Origin: Streptomyces abyssalis
GTDB taxonomy: Bacteria > Actinomycetota > Actinomycetes > Streptomycetales > Streptomycetaceae
Assembly: GCF_001751365.1 (NCBI RefSeq)
Contig: NZ_LJGT01000038.1
Span: 1,031,540-1,095,539, forward strand
Length of the DNA: 64,000 nucleotides
Direction of reading: 5' to 3'
Shown piece after piece: positions 26,523 to 37,012 of the stretch (position 1 is the first letter of the stretch; the number at the start of each line of letters is the position of its first letter). A program made the position numbers and the translations under genes. The notes beneath the pieces were generated by a model. The model ran no database searches and had not been told where the DNA came from. It saw nothing but the letters and a program-made list of their open reading frames with translations.

Positions 26523-27989
26523 GTGAACAAGCCACTGCGCCGGATCGCGATGTTCTGCGGCCTTCTCGTGCTCGCCCTGCTGGTGCGGGACAACTGGATC
26601 CAGCTCGTCCAGGCCGACGAACTCAAGACCGACCCCAAGAACCGCCGCGTCGCCATCGAGCGCTACTCGCAGCCGCGCGGCAACATCATCGTCGACGGCA
26701 AGTCGATCACCGGCTCCACCGACACCAAGAGCGGCGACTTCCGTTACAAGCGCACGTACAAGAACGGCCCGATGTGGTCGCCGGTGACCGGCTACGCCTC
26801 GCAGGCCTTCGGCGCCAACCAGCTGGAAGCCCTCAACGACGGCATCCTCACCGGCGACGACGACCGGCTCTTCTTCAACCGCACCATCGACATGCTCACG
26901 GGCAAGCCGCAGAAGGGCGGCAACGTCGTCACGACCTTGAACGCCAAGGCACAGAAGGCCGCCTTCGACGGCCTCGGCGACAAGAAGGGCGCGGTCGCCG
27001 CGATAAATCCCAAGACCGGCGCCATCCTCGCCCTGGCCAGCACCCCGTCCTACGACCCGTCCAGCTTCGCGGGGAACGGTGACTCCGACACCGCGCAGTG
27101 GTCGAAGCTGCAGAAGCAGGAGAACGAGGACGAGCCGATGCTCAACAGGGCTCTGCGGCAGACCTATCCGCCCGGTTCCACGTACAAGGTCGTCACGGCG
27201 GCCGCGGGTCTGGAGAGCGGCGAGTACGACCTGGACAAGGCGACCGACACCCCGGACCCGTACAAGCTGCCCGACTCGCAGACCAAGCTCGGCAACGAGG
27301 GCAGCCCGCCCTGCAAGAACGCCACCGTGCGCACCGCGCTCCAGTACTCCTGCAACACCGTCTTCGCGAAGATGAGCAACGAGCTCGGCAACGAAGAGAT
27401 GATCGACATGTCCGAGAAGTTCGGCTTCAACGACAAGGAACTCGACACCCCGGTCCGCGCCGCCGAGAGCGTCTACCCGGAGGACAACAAGCCGCAGAAC
27501 GCCATGGCCGGCATCGGACAGGCCAGCAACCGCGCGACGCCCCTGCAGATGGCCATGGTCTCCTCCGCGGTGGCCAACAACGGCTCGCTCATGAAGCCGT
27601 ACATGGTCGACCAGCTCGTCGCCCCGAACCTGAACGTCGTCGAGCAGCACAAGCCGACGGAGATGAGCAAGCCGGTCTCGTCCGAGAACGCGCAGAAGCT
27701 CCAGCAGGGCATGGAGACCGTGGTCGAGAAGGGCACAGGAACCAGTGCCCAGATCCCCGGCGTCACAGTGGGAGGCAAGACGGGCACCGCCCAGCGGGGT
27801 GTGGACAACAGTGAGAACCCGTATGCGTGGTTCATCTCATATGCGAAGGGCGAGGACGGTTCCGCGGACGTCGCGGTCGCCGTCGTCATCGAGGGTTCGG
27901 ACGCGCTCCGCAGCGACATCGCGGGCGGCAAGCTCGCCGCTCCGGTCGCCAAGGGCGTGATGAAGGCCGTACTCGAGGGTGAGCGATGA
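26523..27989 (+). CDS. pbpA: Class B penicillin-binding protein PbpA (transpeptidase)
   Basis: 488 residues. An N-terminal membrane anchor (IAMFCGLLVLALLVRDNWIQL) precedes a dimerisation region and the transpeptidase domain. The catalytic motifs are all present: STYK (PPGSTYKVV, nucleophile Ser), SCN (YSCNTVF) and KTG (GGKTGTAQ). It cross-links peptidoglycan outside the membrane, working with the upstream SEDS protein. The next gene in the operon is its kinase regulator. A 61-nt gap separates it from rodA, with a purine-rich CGAGGTGATG ribosome-binding site just before the GTG/ATG area. Confidence 0.95.
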   Translation: MNKPLRRIAMFCGLLVLALLVRDNWIQLVQADELKTDPKNRRVAIERYSQPRGNIIVDGKSITGSTDTKSGDFRYKRTYKNGPMWSPVTGYASQAFGANQLEALNDGILTGDDDRLFFNRTIDMLTGKPQKGGNVVTTLNAKAQKAAFDGLGDKKGAVAAINPKTGAILALASTPSYDPSSFAGNGDSDTAQWSKLQKQENEDEPMLNRALRQTYPPGSTYKVVTAAAGLESGEYDLDKATDTPDPYKLPDSQTKLGNEGSPPCKNATVRTALQYSCNTVFAKMSNELGNEEMIDMSEKFGFNDKELDTPVRAAESVYPEDNKPQNAMAGIGQASNRATPLQMAMVSSAVANNGSLMKPYMVDQLVAPNLNVVEQHKPTEMSKPVSSENAQKLQQGMETVVEKGTGTSAQIPGVTVGGKTGTAQRGVDNSENPYAWFISYAKGEDGSADVAVAVVIEGSDALRSDIAGGKLAAPVAKGVMKAVLEGER

Positions 27990-28206
27990 CGTACACAGCG
28001 CTCGCCGCCAAGATCCACCGGAGCACGGGAGTTCGCCCGGAACCGGGGGAAGTGACCGAAAGCACCCCGGCGGCCGCGCAAGTGGTGACGTCAGTCACCT
28101 CAGTCACGACCGACCCGCACGAGTGGGCGGGTACCGTATCCCGAGCAGCACACCGCCGTGCCGTACGTCAGATACGGGCCCGGACGAACGGAGAGGGCTG
28201 GAGACT

Positions 28207-30195
<1,989 letters not shown>

Positions 30196-30202
30196 CCGCG
30201 GT

Positions 30203-30242
30203 CCGCTTGCTTCCGGCAGCCGATGCTGCCGGAAGCAAGCGG
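30203..30242 (+). terminator. Terminator after pknB
   Basis: A perfect 18-bp stem (30203-30220 paired with 30225-30242) with a 4-nt CGAT loop begins 7 nt after the pknB stop. There is no U-tract. It is one of the strongest hairpins in the window and marks the end of the fhaA-pknB operon. Confidence 0.85.
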
Positions 30243-30306
30243 CGCGGCGGGACCCGGCCCGGGCAGGCCGGCCTTCGCGCTGCAGCGCGTCAGACGACGC
30301 GGTGCC

Positions 30307-30690
30307 TCAGACGACCACGTTGTTGCGTGAGTTGCAGTAGTAGGCGTCTTCGAAGTCCCGGCCCTTCAGCGTGCAGACCATGAAGTCGACACGGCGCCCC
30401 TCGGGCCAGTCCTTGTTCCAGTGGCCGATCTTGCCGTAGCCCCGGTTCTCCAGGTGCGGCGAGCCGCCGCCCGTGTTCCCGGTCCTCTTGATGAAGGCGA
30501 CGGCGCTGCGGCCGTCCCGGCATGTGTCCTCGAGGTAGAGGTGCTCGCCCTTGGTGTAGAACCTCAGCTGCGCGCAGCCGTTGTCGCTGTTCACCTTGAT
30601 GAACGCTGCGGCCTGCGCGGGCCCCGTGGTCCCCATGGTCAGAACGAGTGCTGCCGCCGCAGTGACGGTGGCGACGATTCCGCGTTTCAT
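30307..30690 (-). CDS. Small secreted protein of unknown function
   Basis: 127 residues with a clear Sec signal peptide (MKRGIVATVTAAAALVLTMG, predicted cut after AQA, about residue 27). The mature part of about 100 residues has four cysteines (in NGCAQL, EDTCRD, MVCTLK, YYCNSR), probably two disulfides, and is rich in aromatic and basic residues. I do not recognise a family. It is monocistronic, convergent with pknB and next to the sortase genes, but it has no LPxTG/LAxTG sorting signal. Confidence 0.78.
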   Translation of the reverse strand: MKRGIVATVTAAAALVLTMGTTGPAQAAAFIKVNSDNGCAQLRFYTKGEHLYLEDTCRDGRSAVAFIKRTGNTGGGSPHLENRGYGKIGHWNKDWPEGRRVDFMVCTLKGRDFEDAYYCNSRNNVVV

Positions 30691-30863
30691 GATGTTCCCC
30701 CGGCGCCCCGGGCCGGCGCACGACTGGAGATCTCAGGGGAGGTGCCCAGGATCTGTTCAAGCGAGTGCGCGTTCAACAGCCCTCCCCCGTTGGGCAGTCC
30801 GCATGTTAAGTCAAGCGATCATGCCGCGTCCAACGCCGCCGGACGGACCGGGCGCCGCGCTGC

Positions 30864-31643
30864 TCAGCCCGCGGGCCGGCGCAGTTCCTCGGGCGGAGTC
30901 CGCTTCGAGTCGACGTCCTCCGTACGCTCCAGTTCGCCCCATACCACGTAGCGGTACTTGGAGGTGTAGACGGGCGTGCACGTGGTCAGCGTGATGTAGC
31001 GGCCGTCACGGGTCTTGCCCGACTCCTTCGGCACCGGATCCAGAACGTCCACGTTGTACTTGGATGTGCGCGGAAGGATCGAGTAGACCTTGTAGACGAA
31101 CCAGGTGTTCTTCGTCTCGAAGACGACGGCGTCGCCCTTCCGGATCTTGTCGATCTTGTGGAACTTCGCGCCGTGACCGTCGCGGTGGGCCGCCAGCGAG
31201 AAGTTGCCCGACTGGTCCTGCGGCATCCCCGACTTCACCGGCTTCGTGTAATAGCCGGCCGCGCCCTTGTTGAGCTCCTTCGCGTCGGTGCCCTTCATCA
31301 CCAGGACGTCGTCCCGCGACATCGACGGTACGTGCAGGAAGCCGATGCCGTCCTTGGTGTCGAGGGCGCCCGGCGTACGGTCGTGCAGCCAGCTCTCGCG
31401 CACCTTGTCGCCGGCGCGCTTGGAGTCGCGCTCGGCGAGCACGTTCGTCCACCACAGCGAATAGGCGACGAAGAGCGCGAGGACGACGCCCGCGGTGATG
31501 AGCAACTCGCCGACAAGGCCCACGAACGCGGAGAGGCGCCGCCGGCGTGCGGCCCCGCGTCCGCCTCCCGGCGCCGGATCTGGTGGCGGAAGCGACGACG
31601 GCGCGCCGGGCCTCCCGCCCTTGTCGTGTTCGGTCTTTGACAC
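30864..31643 (-). CDS. srtE: Class E sortase
   Basis: 259 residues. A cytoplasmic Pro/Arg-rich N-terminus and a membrane helix (LVGELLITAGVVLALFVAYSLWW) lead to an extracellular sortase domain. The catalytic His lies in SLAAHRDGHG, the Cys in TLTTCTPVYTSKYR, and the Arg in the same motif. Class E sortases attach proteins with LAxTG signals, such as chaplins, to the cell wall in Streptomyces. It follows the longer sortase gene by 26 nt in one minus-strand operon. Confidence 0.94.
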   Translation of the reverse strand: MSKTEHDKGGRPGAPSSLPPPDPAPGGGRGAARRRRLSAFVGLVGELLITAGVVLALFVAYSLWWTNVLAERDSKRAGDKVRESWLHDRTPGALDTKDGIGFLHVPSMSRDDVLVMKGTDAKELNKGAAGYYTKPVKSGMPQDQSGNFSLAAHRDGHGAKFHKIDKIRKGDAVVFETKNTWFVYKVYSILPRTSKYNVDVLDPVPKESGKTRDGRYITLTTCTPVYTSKYRYVVWGELERTEDVDSKRTPPEELRRPAG

Positions 31644-31669
31644 CGCTTACCGCCCGTTTCTGCTGTCCC

Positions 31670-33589
31670 CTACTCGACGAGAGCGTCCGGCTTGCCCTCG
31701 CTGCGCGGACGCTCCTCGACCATTTTGCCCCAGACGATGAGCCGGTACTTCGAAGTGAATTCGGGAGTGCACGTGGTCAACGTGACGTACCGGCCCGGCT
31801 TTTCGAAGCCGGAGCCCTGCGGCACAGGTTCGATGACCCGGGTGTTCGCAGGTGAGGTGGAGGGCAGCCGATTGGCCATCTTGTACGTGTAGAACTTCGT
31901 CGCCGTCTCCACGATGATCTCGTCGCCGGCGACGAGGCGGTTGATGTAACGGAACGGCTCACCATGGGTGTTGCGGTGGCCGGCCAGGGCGAAGTTGCCC
32001 TTCTTGTCCCACGGCATCGCGGTCTTGAACGGCTGCTCGTCGTAGTGCCCGACGAGGCCCTTGTCGAGAACCTTCGGCTTGGAGATGCCCTGTGCGATGG
32101 GGACCCTGACGTCCAGCTTCGGAAGGTAGAGGATCGCGAATCCCTCACCCGGCGCGAAGCTGTCCGCCCTGCGCTCCGGGTCGAGTTCCGCCTTGCCGCC
32201 GCCCTTCCACTGGTCCTGCAGGCTCTGCGCGGCGCCGCCGGCTTCCTGCCCGGCCAGCACGTTCGTCCACCACAGCTGGTAGGCGACGAAGAGCAGCATC
32301 AGCACCCCGGCTGATATGAACACCTCGCCGAGGAAGCGGCTGGCGATGATCGCCGGGCCCTCGCGGCGGGCACGTTCCGCACGCCTGGCCTCCAGCCGGG
32401 TGCCTGCGGCACGCGGGGGCGGCATGCCGCTCCGCCCGCGGTGTTGTGCCGCCCTGCGCCGGGCGGCGCGTCCGGCGAGGTCGTCCGAACCGGGCCGGAT
32501 CAGGCCGACGGTGCGGGTGTTCGTCATGTCGTCGTCCGCGGATTCCCGCGTGGCGCGGCCCGTCGGACGTGCCGGCGCCGTCTCGCGGACGGTCCGTTCG
32601 CCGCCCGCTCCGCTGCCGCTGCCGGGTTCACCGACGACGGGCAGCGGTGCGGTCTCGGAGATCCGGGCCTCGCGGCCGGGCGGGGAGTCGGCGTGCGCGG
32701 GGCCCGGGCCGGAGCCGGAGCCGGTACGCGGGGCCTGCGGGACGCGGGGAGCGCCGGGAGCCCCCGGAGCCCCGGGAGCGCCGGGAGCGCCGGGAGCGCC
32801 GGGAGCGCCGGGAGCCTGCGGCCGTGCAACGGGAGCCGCCGCGGCGTTGTTCCAGCTCACCGGATGCCGTGTGACGGGCGGCCCGGCCGCCGTGCCGGGA
32901 CTCGCCGGCCGCTCCGCGCCTGGACCCCGTCCCGGACCACCAGGGCCAGGGCCCGGACCCTGCCACTGCTGTGTACGGCCCGACTGCCCGCCGCCGTACG
33001 GGACTTGACGCCCGGCACCGGGCCCCTGCTGCGGGGGAGCCGAGGGCGTCTGCCCCGGTCGACCGCCCGGCTGCTGCCGGCCGGACTCCGCGTCGCCCGG
33101 CTCGCGGTGCGGCCGGAACCACGGTGAGACGCCGTCCTGCGCGTGCTGCTGGTGCTGCTCGCGCCCAGTTGCGTACTGCCCCTGCTGTGCGTGCTGTCCC
33201 TGTGCGTGCTGTCCCTGCCGGCCCTGGACCCCGCGGTCCCCCGGCCCGTATCCCTGCGAGGAGTAGCCCTGAGGCTGATAACCCTGCGACGAGTACTGCT
33301 GCCCTTGCTGGTACCCCTGCGGGCTCTGCCCCGGCCGCCCGCTACGGCCCTGCTCGTTCCGCCCCGGATACCCCTGCCCCGGCAGCGGATCGCTCAGCGG
33401 ATCGCTCAGCGCGTCCACCGCGCGCTGGAAGTCCTCGCCCCGCCCGTAGGCCCAACCGCCCCCGGAATCACGGGGACTGTACGGATCTCCCTCGTCCCGC
33501 TCGCCGTAGGGATCGCCGTACGCGTCTCCGTATGCGTCGCCGTACGGCCGCCCGTAGGCGTCCTCCCCCTCGGGGGGCATCCCCGTCAC
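31670..33589 (-). CDS. srtE: Class E sortase with a very long Pro/Gln/Gly-rich cytoplasmic region
   Basis: 639 residues from GTG 33589, which overlaps the stop of the amidotransferase gene (GTGA). The first about 400 residues are low complexity: repeats of PYGDAYGD, GQHAQ/QGYQ-type Gln-rich stretches, and an APG/GAP run. Then come a membrane helix (VFISAGVLMLLFVAYQLWW) and a class E sortase domain with His in ALAGHRNTHG and Cys/Arg in TLTTCTPEFTSKYR. The catalytic domain is intact. Compared with its 259-residue neighbour, the difference is almost all in the cytoplasmic region, whose role is unknown. Confidence 0.92.
   Translation of the reverse strand: MTGMPPEGEDAYGRPYGDAYGDAYGDPYGERDEGDPYSPRDSGGGWAYGRGEDFQRAVDALSDPLSDPLPGQGYPGRNEQGRSGRPGQSPQGYQQGQQYSSQGYQPQGYSSQGYGPGDRGVQGRQGQHAQGQHAQQGQYATGREQHQQHAQDGVSPWFRPHREPGDAESGRQQPGGRPGQTPSAPPQQGPGAGRQVPYGGGQSGRTQQWQGPGPGPGGPGRGPGAERPASPGTAAGPPVTRHPVSWNNAAAAPVARPQAPGAPGAPGAPGAPGAPGAPGAPRVPQAPRTGSGSGPGPAHADSPPGREARISETAPLPVVGEPGSGSGAGGERTVRETAPARPTGRATRESADDDMTNTRTVGLIRPGSDDLAGRAARRRAAQHRGRSGMPPPRAAGTRLEARRAERARREGPAIIASRFLGEVFISAGVLMLLFVAYQLWWTNVLAGQEAGGAAQSLQDQWKGGGKAELDPERRADSFAPGEGFAILYLPKLDVRVPIAQGISKPKVLDKGLVGHYDEQPFKTAMPWDKKGNFALAGHRNTHGEPFRYINRLVAGDEIIVETATKFYTYKMANRLPSTSPANTRVIEPVPQGSGFEKPGRYVTLTTCTPEFTSKYRLIVWGKMVEERPRSEGKPDALVE
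32749..32818. repeat. 9-nt tandem repeat coding for an Ala-Pro-Gly run
   Basis: About seven tandem copies of a 9-nt unit (GCGCCGGGA on the plus strand, with synonymous variants at the left) lie inside the long sortase gene and encode repeated Gly-Ala-Pro in its cytoplasmic region. Copy number is likely to vary between strains. Confidence 0.8.
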
Positions 33590-34254
33590 CTGCCCCCCGA
33601 AGCCGGGCTCCCGGCAGCGGCAGCGCCCGCCCGCACCCCGGACAGCCCGGCGGCACGCTCGACGGCGCCCGCGTCGCCGCACTCGGCAAGCCAGTTGGCG
33701 AGCATGAGATGACCCCACTCCGTCAGCACTGACTCGGGGTGGAACTGCACGCCCTCGACGGCCAGTTCACGGTGGCGCAGCCCCATCACGAGCCCGTTGC
33801 CGGTCCGTGCGGTCACCTCCAGCGCCTGCGGTACGTCCGTACCGTCCACGCCCAGCGAGTGGTAGCGCGTGGCCGTGAACGGTGTGGGCAGCCCCGCGAA
33901 GACACCCGCGCCCTCGTGCGAGACCTGGGACGTCTTGCCGTGCAGCAGCTCGGGAGCGCGTCCGACGGTGCCGCCGTACGCCACGGCCATCGACTGCATC
34001 CCCAGGCAGACGCCGAACACGGGAACTCCGCCGGCCGCACAGTGCCGCACCATCTCCACGCAGACACCGGCCTGTTCGGGCGTGCCGGGCCCGGGCGAGA
34101 GCAGAACGCCGTCGAACCCCTCGTCGGCGTGGCCCAGTTCGGTCTCGTCGTTGCGTACGACCTCGCACTCGGCGCCCAACTGGTACAGGTACTGCACGAG
34201 GTTGAAGACGAAGCTGTCGTAGTTGTCGACGACGAGGATGCGGGCGGTGCCCAT
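33586..34254 (-). CDS. pabA: Class I glutamine amidotransferase, PabA/TrpG type
   Basis: 222 residues. The glutaminase motifs are complete: ILVVDNYDSFVFNLVQYL, LSPGPGTPEQAG, the nucleophile in FGVCLGMQ, and the His/Glu pair in GVQFHPES. It supplies ammonia to an aminodeoxychorismate or anthranilate synthase large subunit, which is not in the window. It overlaps the 55-residue membrane-protein gene by 1 nt upstream and the long sortase gene by 4 nt downstream, so all three are probably translationally coupled. PabA is more likely than TrpG because no trp genes are nearby. The C-terminal 25 residues are a Gly/Ala-rich extension. Confidence 0.9.
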   Translation of the reverse strand: MGTARILVVDNYDSFVFNLVQYLYQLGAECEVVRNDETELGHADEGFDGVLLSPGPGTPEQAGVCVEMVRHCAAGGVPVFGVCLGMQSMAVAYGGTVGRAPELLHGKTSQVSHEGAGVFAGLPTPFTATRYHSLGVDGTDVPQALEVTARTGNGLVMGLRHRELAVEGVQFHPESVLTEWGHLMLANWLAECGDAGAVERAAGLSGVRAGAAAAGSPASGGR

Positions 34255-34421
34255 CAGCTGCCACCGCCGTCGACGGTCACGTCGTTGAACGGCAGCAGCG
34301 GCTCCGCCCAGGGGAAGACGTACTGAAAGAGCAGAAAAACGACCCCGAGCGCGAGCACGAGCGAGCACAGGGCCCGCACCCACGTGTTGCCCGGCAGATG
34401 CCGCCAGATCCAGCCGTACAT
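34254..34421 (-). CDS. 55-residue membrane protein upstream of pabA
   Basis: A short ORF starts MYGWIWRHLPGNTWVRALCS, has one membrane helix (LVLALGVVFLLFQYVFPW) and ends in FNDVTVDGGGS. Its stop overlaps the pabA start (TGATG). Trp-rich juxtamembrane ends and a coherent helix make it a convincing small protein. It would lie N-in in the membrane, next to the sortase genes of the same operon. Function unknown; a sortase or divisome accessory role is only a guess. Confidence 0.75.
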   Translation of the reverse strand: MYGWIWRHLPGNTWVRALCSLVLALGVVFLLFQYVFPWAEPLLPFNDVTVDGGGS

Positions 34422-34541
34422 CCCTGCGTGCCGTCCCTTCAGTGCCGTAGATCCCCGCCTTCGGGCGCGCCCACCAGAGTACGGGGCCGCGCCGGGGCGA
34501 AGTGCGTCAGTCGGGCAAGTGGGTCCCGGACCGTGCCCGCT

Positions 34542-35279
34542 TCACCCGGTCGGCTTCGCGTACTGAAGATCGACGGTGCCGGAATAGCCGGGCAGGGTCA
34601 CGGACTTGCGCTCGTCGACCTTCCAGCCGAGGTCGTAGGCGTCCACGTACTGCAGGTAGTTCTGGATCGCGGGCGAGGCGTTCAGGGCCTTCTGCAGCGA
34701 CTCCTGGTCGCCGACGGCCGTCACCTGGTACGGAGGCGAGTAGACGCGGCCCTGAAGGATCAGGGTGTTGCCCACGCAGCGCACGGCGCTCGTCGAGATC
34801 AGCCGCTGGTCCATGATCTTGATGCCCTCGGCACCGCCCTTCCACAGCGCGTTGACGACGGCCTGCAGGTCCTGCTGGTGGATGACGAGGTCGTTGGCCT
34901 GCGGCTCGGGCACGCCGGGGATCTGGGCGGTGGCGTCGGGCGGCGCGTCGTCGAGGGTGACGGACAGCCCCGCTCCGGAGACCTTCTTGGTGCCGGCGTC
35001 CTTCTCCAGGCCGGACAGCTTCCGGTTCTCCTCGCTGCTGCTTCCGCTGTCGCGCTGTGCGAGGCGGTCGACCTGGCTGCGTACGGCTGCTGCGGAGGAA
35101 TCGAGCTCGGCGTTCTTGCGGCTCCGTTCCTGAATCAGGTCGGACAGGCGCAGCATCGAGGAGTCCGTACGCAGATCGGTACCATGTGCGGTGTTGAAAC
35201 TGATCCAGAAGATGAGACCGGCGAGGGCGAAGACCCCCAGAGTGGCCAGCCGTGCAGGACGGATTCGGAATCTGGTCAC
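34542..35279 (-). CDS. DUF881 family membrane-anchored protein
   Basis: 245 residues. An N-terminal helix (LATLGVFALAGLIFWISF) is followed by an extracellular coiled coil (LRLSDLIQERSRKNAELDSSAAAVRSQV, about 40-85) and the DUF881 domain (GLSVTLDDAP; LVIHQQDLQAVVNALWKGGAEGIKIMDQRLI; CVGNTLILQGRVYSPPYQVTAVG). DUF881 proteins are conserved near division genes in actinobacteria and Firmicutes, but their role is not known. It is divergent from crgA across a 125-nt promoter region. Confidence 0.88.
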   Translation of the reverse strand: MTRFRIRPARLATLGVFALAGLIFWISFNTAHGTDLRTDSSMLRLSDLIQERSRKNAELDSSAAAVRSQVDRLAQRDSGSSSEENRKLSGLEKDAGTKKVSGAGLSVTLDDAPPDATAQIPGVPEPQANDLVIHQQDLQAVVNALWKGGAEGIKIMDQRLISTSAVRCVGNTLILQGRVYSPPYQVTAVGDQESLQKALNASPAIQNYLQYVDAYDLGWKVDERKSVTLPGYSGTVDLQYAKPTG

Positions 35280-35404
35280 TACCCTCGTCTCCCTCCACCG
35301 CGGGGAAGCACTACGCTAACGGACCACCACAGCGTCACATCCCCCTCGGTCCCCGTTCCGAGGGCCCCATGCGGTAAGGGAAGCCGTCGACAGGAGAGAC
35401 TCTC

Positions 35405-35665
35405 GTGCCGAAGTCACGGATCCGCAAAAAGGAAGACTTCACTCCGCCCCCGGAGAAGAAGGCGACCGAGATCAACCTCGGTGCCACGGGCGGCAGGTGG
35501 GTGGCGCCGCTGATGCTGGCGATGTTCACCATCGGCCTCGCGTGGATCGTGCTGTTCTACGTGACCCAGAGCAAGCTGCCGGTCGAAGCGTTCGGCAGCT
35601 GGAACATCGTCGTGGGCTTCGGCTTCATCGCGGCGGGCTTCGTCGTCTCCACCCAGTGGAAGTAG
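35405..35665 (+). CDS. crgA: Cell division regulator CrgA
   Basis: 86 residues from GTG 35405 after AGGAGAG. A basic cytoplasmic start ([19 protein letters not shown]) is followed by two membrane helices ([22 protein letters not shown] and [16 protein letters not shown]) joined by a short loop with [10 protein letters not shown]. CrgA affects FtsZ ring placement and timing of sporulation septation in Streptomyces. The family is restricted to actinobacteria, which supports the taxonomic call. Confidence 0.96.
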   Translation: MPKSRIRKKEDFTPPPEKKATEINLGATGGRWVAPLMLAMFTIGLAWIVLFYVTQSKLPVEAFGSWNIVVGFGFIAAGFVVSTQWK

Positions 35666-35672
35666 CACCACC

Positions 35673-35709
35673 GTCCGTTCGTTTCCGGGCCGTCGGCCCG
35701 GGAACGGAC
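35673..35709 (+). terminator. Terminator after crgA
   Basis: An imperfect hairpin with a CCGGGCC/GGCCCGG upper stem, 3-nt loop and GTCCG/CGGAC base starts 8 nt after the crgA stop. It separates crgA from the DnaA-box cluster that follows. Confidence 0.7.
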
Positions 35710-35772
35710 CAGGGCGCTCGGTGAGCGTCCCGCGACGGCTCCGACCTGCCGCGAAGCCCCTCCCGCCCCAAG

Positions 35773-35972
35773 TTATCCACAGCCTGATCCACAGGGCTGG
35801 ATAACTTTCACACCATCTGTGGATAACTCTGCGTGAGTTGACGCTCGTCCTACCGGTACGTTCTGCATCCCGGTCCACGTCACCCCTCCTGTACAGGGAA
35901 AACGCACCTGTGAGCGAGACTGGACAGTCGTTCCGTACACCGTGCACAAGATCCGGAACGCGCTGTGGACAA
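35773..35972. other. Cluster of DnaA boxes outside oriC
   Basis: Within the 353-nt crgA-rhomboid gap lie TTATCCACA at 35773-35781 (plus), TGATCCACA at 35785-35793 (one mismatch), TGTGGATAA at 35818-35826 (a perfect box on the minus strand) and TGTGGACAA at 35964-35972 (TTGTCCACA on the minus strand, the form common in Streptomyces oriC). A weaker GCTGGATAA is at 35796-35804. The region holds no gene I can support. A DnaA-titrating or initiation-control site is inferred. Confidence 0.75.
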
Positions 35973-36018
35973 CAGGTCGAAATCCCCGGTCGGAGCGGGT
36001 GCCGTCCGCAGGGAACGG

Positions 36019-36900
36019 TCAGGGCGTCAGCTGGAGCGTCCGCACGACGCATGCCGCCACGATCAGCAGCGCCATCAGCGCGCACGAGCCGTACTGCACC
36101 AGCCGCCGGTGCTTCCGGGGCGCGTGCACCATCGCGTACGCGATCAGCGCGCCGACGGCCAGCCCGCCGATGTGCGCCTGCCAGGAGATGCCCTGCCAGG
36201 TGAAGGTGAAGACGAGGTTGATGCCCAGCAGGATCAGGATGGGCCGCATGTCGTAGTTCATGCGGCGCATGAGCACCGCCGTCGCACCGAAGAGCCCGAA
36301 GATCGCCCCGGAGGCGCCGAGCGACGCCTGCCCCGGAGCGGAGACGAGGAACGTGAGGGCGCTGCCGCCGAGCCCGGAGAGGAAGTACAGCGCGCTGTAG
36401 CGCAGGCGCCCCAGCGCCGCCTCCAGGGGCGGGCCGAGGAACCAGAGACCCAGCATGTTCATCGCGATGTGCCAGATCTCCTGGTGCAGGAACATCGAGG
36501 TCAGCAGCCTGTACCACTGGCCCTGCGCGACGCCCTCCACCGGTCCGTACGGCTCGGTGACCGCCTGGCCGAACAGCAGCAGGTCGTCGACGAGCCGGCT
36601 GCCGACGACGAGCACCGCAACGAAGACGGCGGCGTTGACACCGAGCAGGATCTTCGTGATCAGTCGCCGGTCCCCGGCGATCACGCCGCCCGCTATGGTC
36701 CGCGGCGCGCTGGCGGACGGGGAGTGCCCGGTGCCGGATCCCGACTTCACACACTCGGGGCACTGGAATCCGACGGAGGCCGGAACCATGCATTCAGGAC
36801 ATATCGGGCGTTCGCAGCGGACGCAACTGATGCCGGTCTCCCGGTCCGGGTGCCGGTAGCAGTACGTCACCCGCGGTTCCGTCCGGTGCTGGTCCTCCAC
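36019..36900 (-). CDS. Rhomboid-family intramembrane serine protease with N-terminal zinc finger
   Basis: 293 residues. The first about 55 residues form a B-box-like zinc finger (CYRHPDRETGISCVRCERPICPECM, CPECV). Then a rhomboid domain with six or seven helices follows: the HxxxN element in WHIAMNMLGLWFLGPPLE, the catalytic Ser in GASGAIFGLFGA and the catalytic His in AHIGGLAVG. Rhomboids cleave membrane proteins; no substrate is suggested by the neighbours. Its promoter lies in the short gap to the cyclophilin gene, and it converges on the DnaA-box region. Confidence 0.93.
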   Translation of the reverse strand: MEDQHRTEPRVTYCYRHPDRETGISCVRCERPICPECMVPASVGFQCPECVKSGSGTGHSPSASAPRTIAGGVIAGDRRLITKILLGVNAAVFVAVLVVGSRLVDDLLLFGQAVTEPYGPVEGVAQGQWYRLLTSMFLHQEIWHIAMNMLGLWFLGPPLEAALGRLRYSALYFLSGLGGSALTFLVSAPGQASLGASGAIFGLFGATAVLMRRMNYDMRPILILLGINLVFTFTWQGISWQAHIGGLAVGALIAYAMVHAPRKHRRLVQYGSCALMALLIVAACVVRTLQLTP

Positions 36901-36941
36901 GGCCCGCCCCTCCCCCTCTTACTCGGTCTCACATGGCGGAG

Positions 36942-36987
36942 CTGTTCCGCCCCGTCGTCTGTCCTACGGTCAGGCGGGGCGGAACAG
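36942..36987. terminator. Terminator downstream of the cyclophilin gene
   Basis: A perfect 13-bp stem (CTGTTCCGCCCCG paired with CGGGGCGGAACAG) encloses a 20-nt loop between the cyclophilin stop and the rhomboid start. It would end the minus-strand cyclophilin transcript. Confidence 0.7.
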
Positions 36988-37012
36988 TTCCCGGCGCATA
37001 CGCGCCCATCCG

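Noticed and set aside
32749..32818. The regular short repeat looked briefly like a CRISPR-type or minisatellite array
   Set aside because: Units are 9 nt with no spacers and encode Ala-Pro-Gly in frame within a sortase gene.
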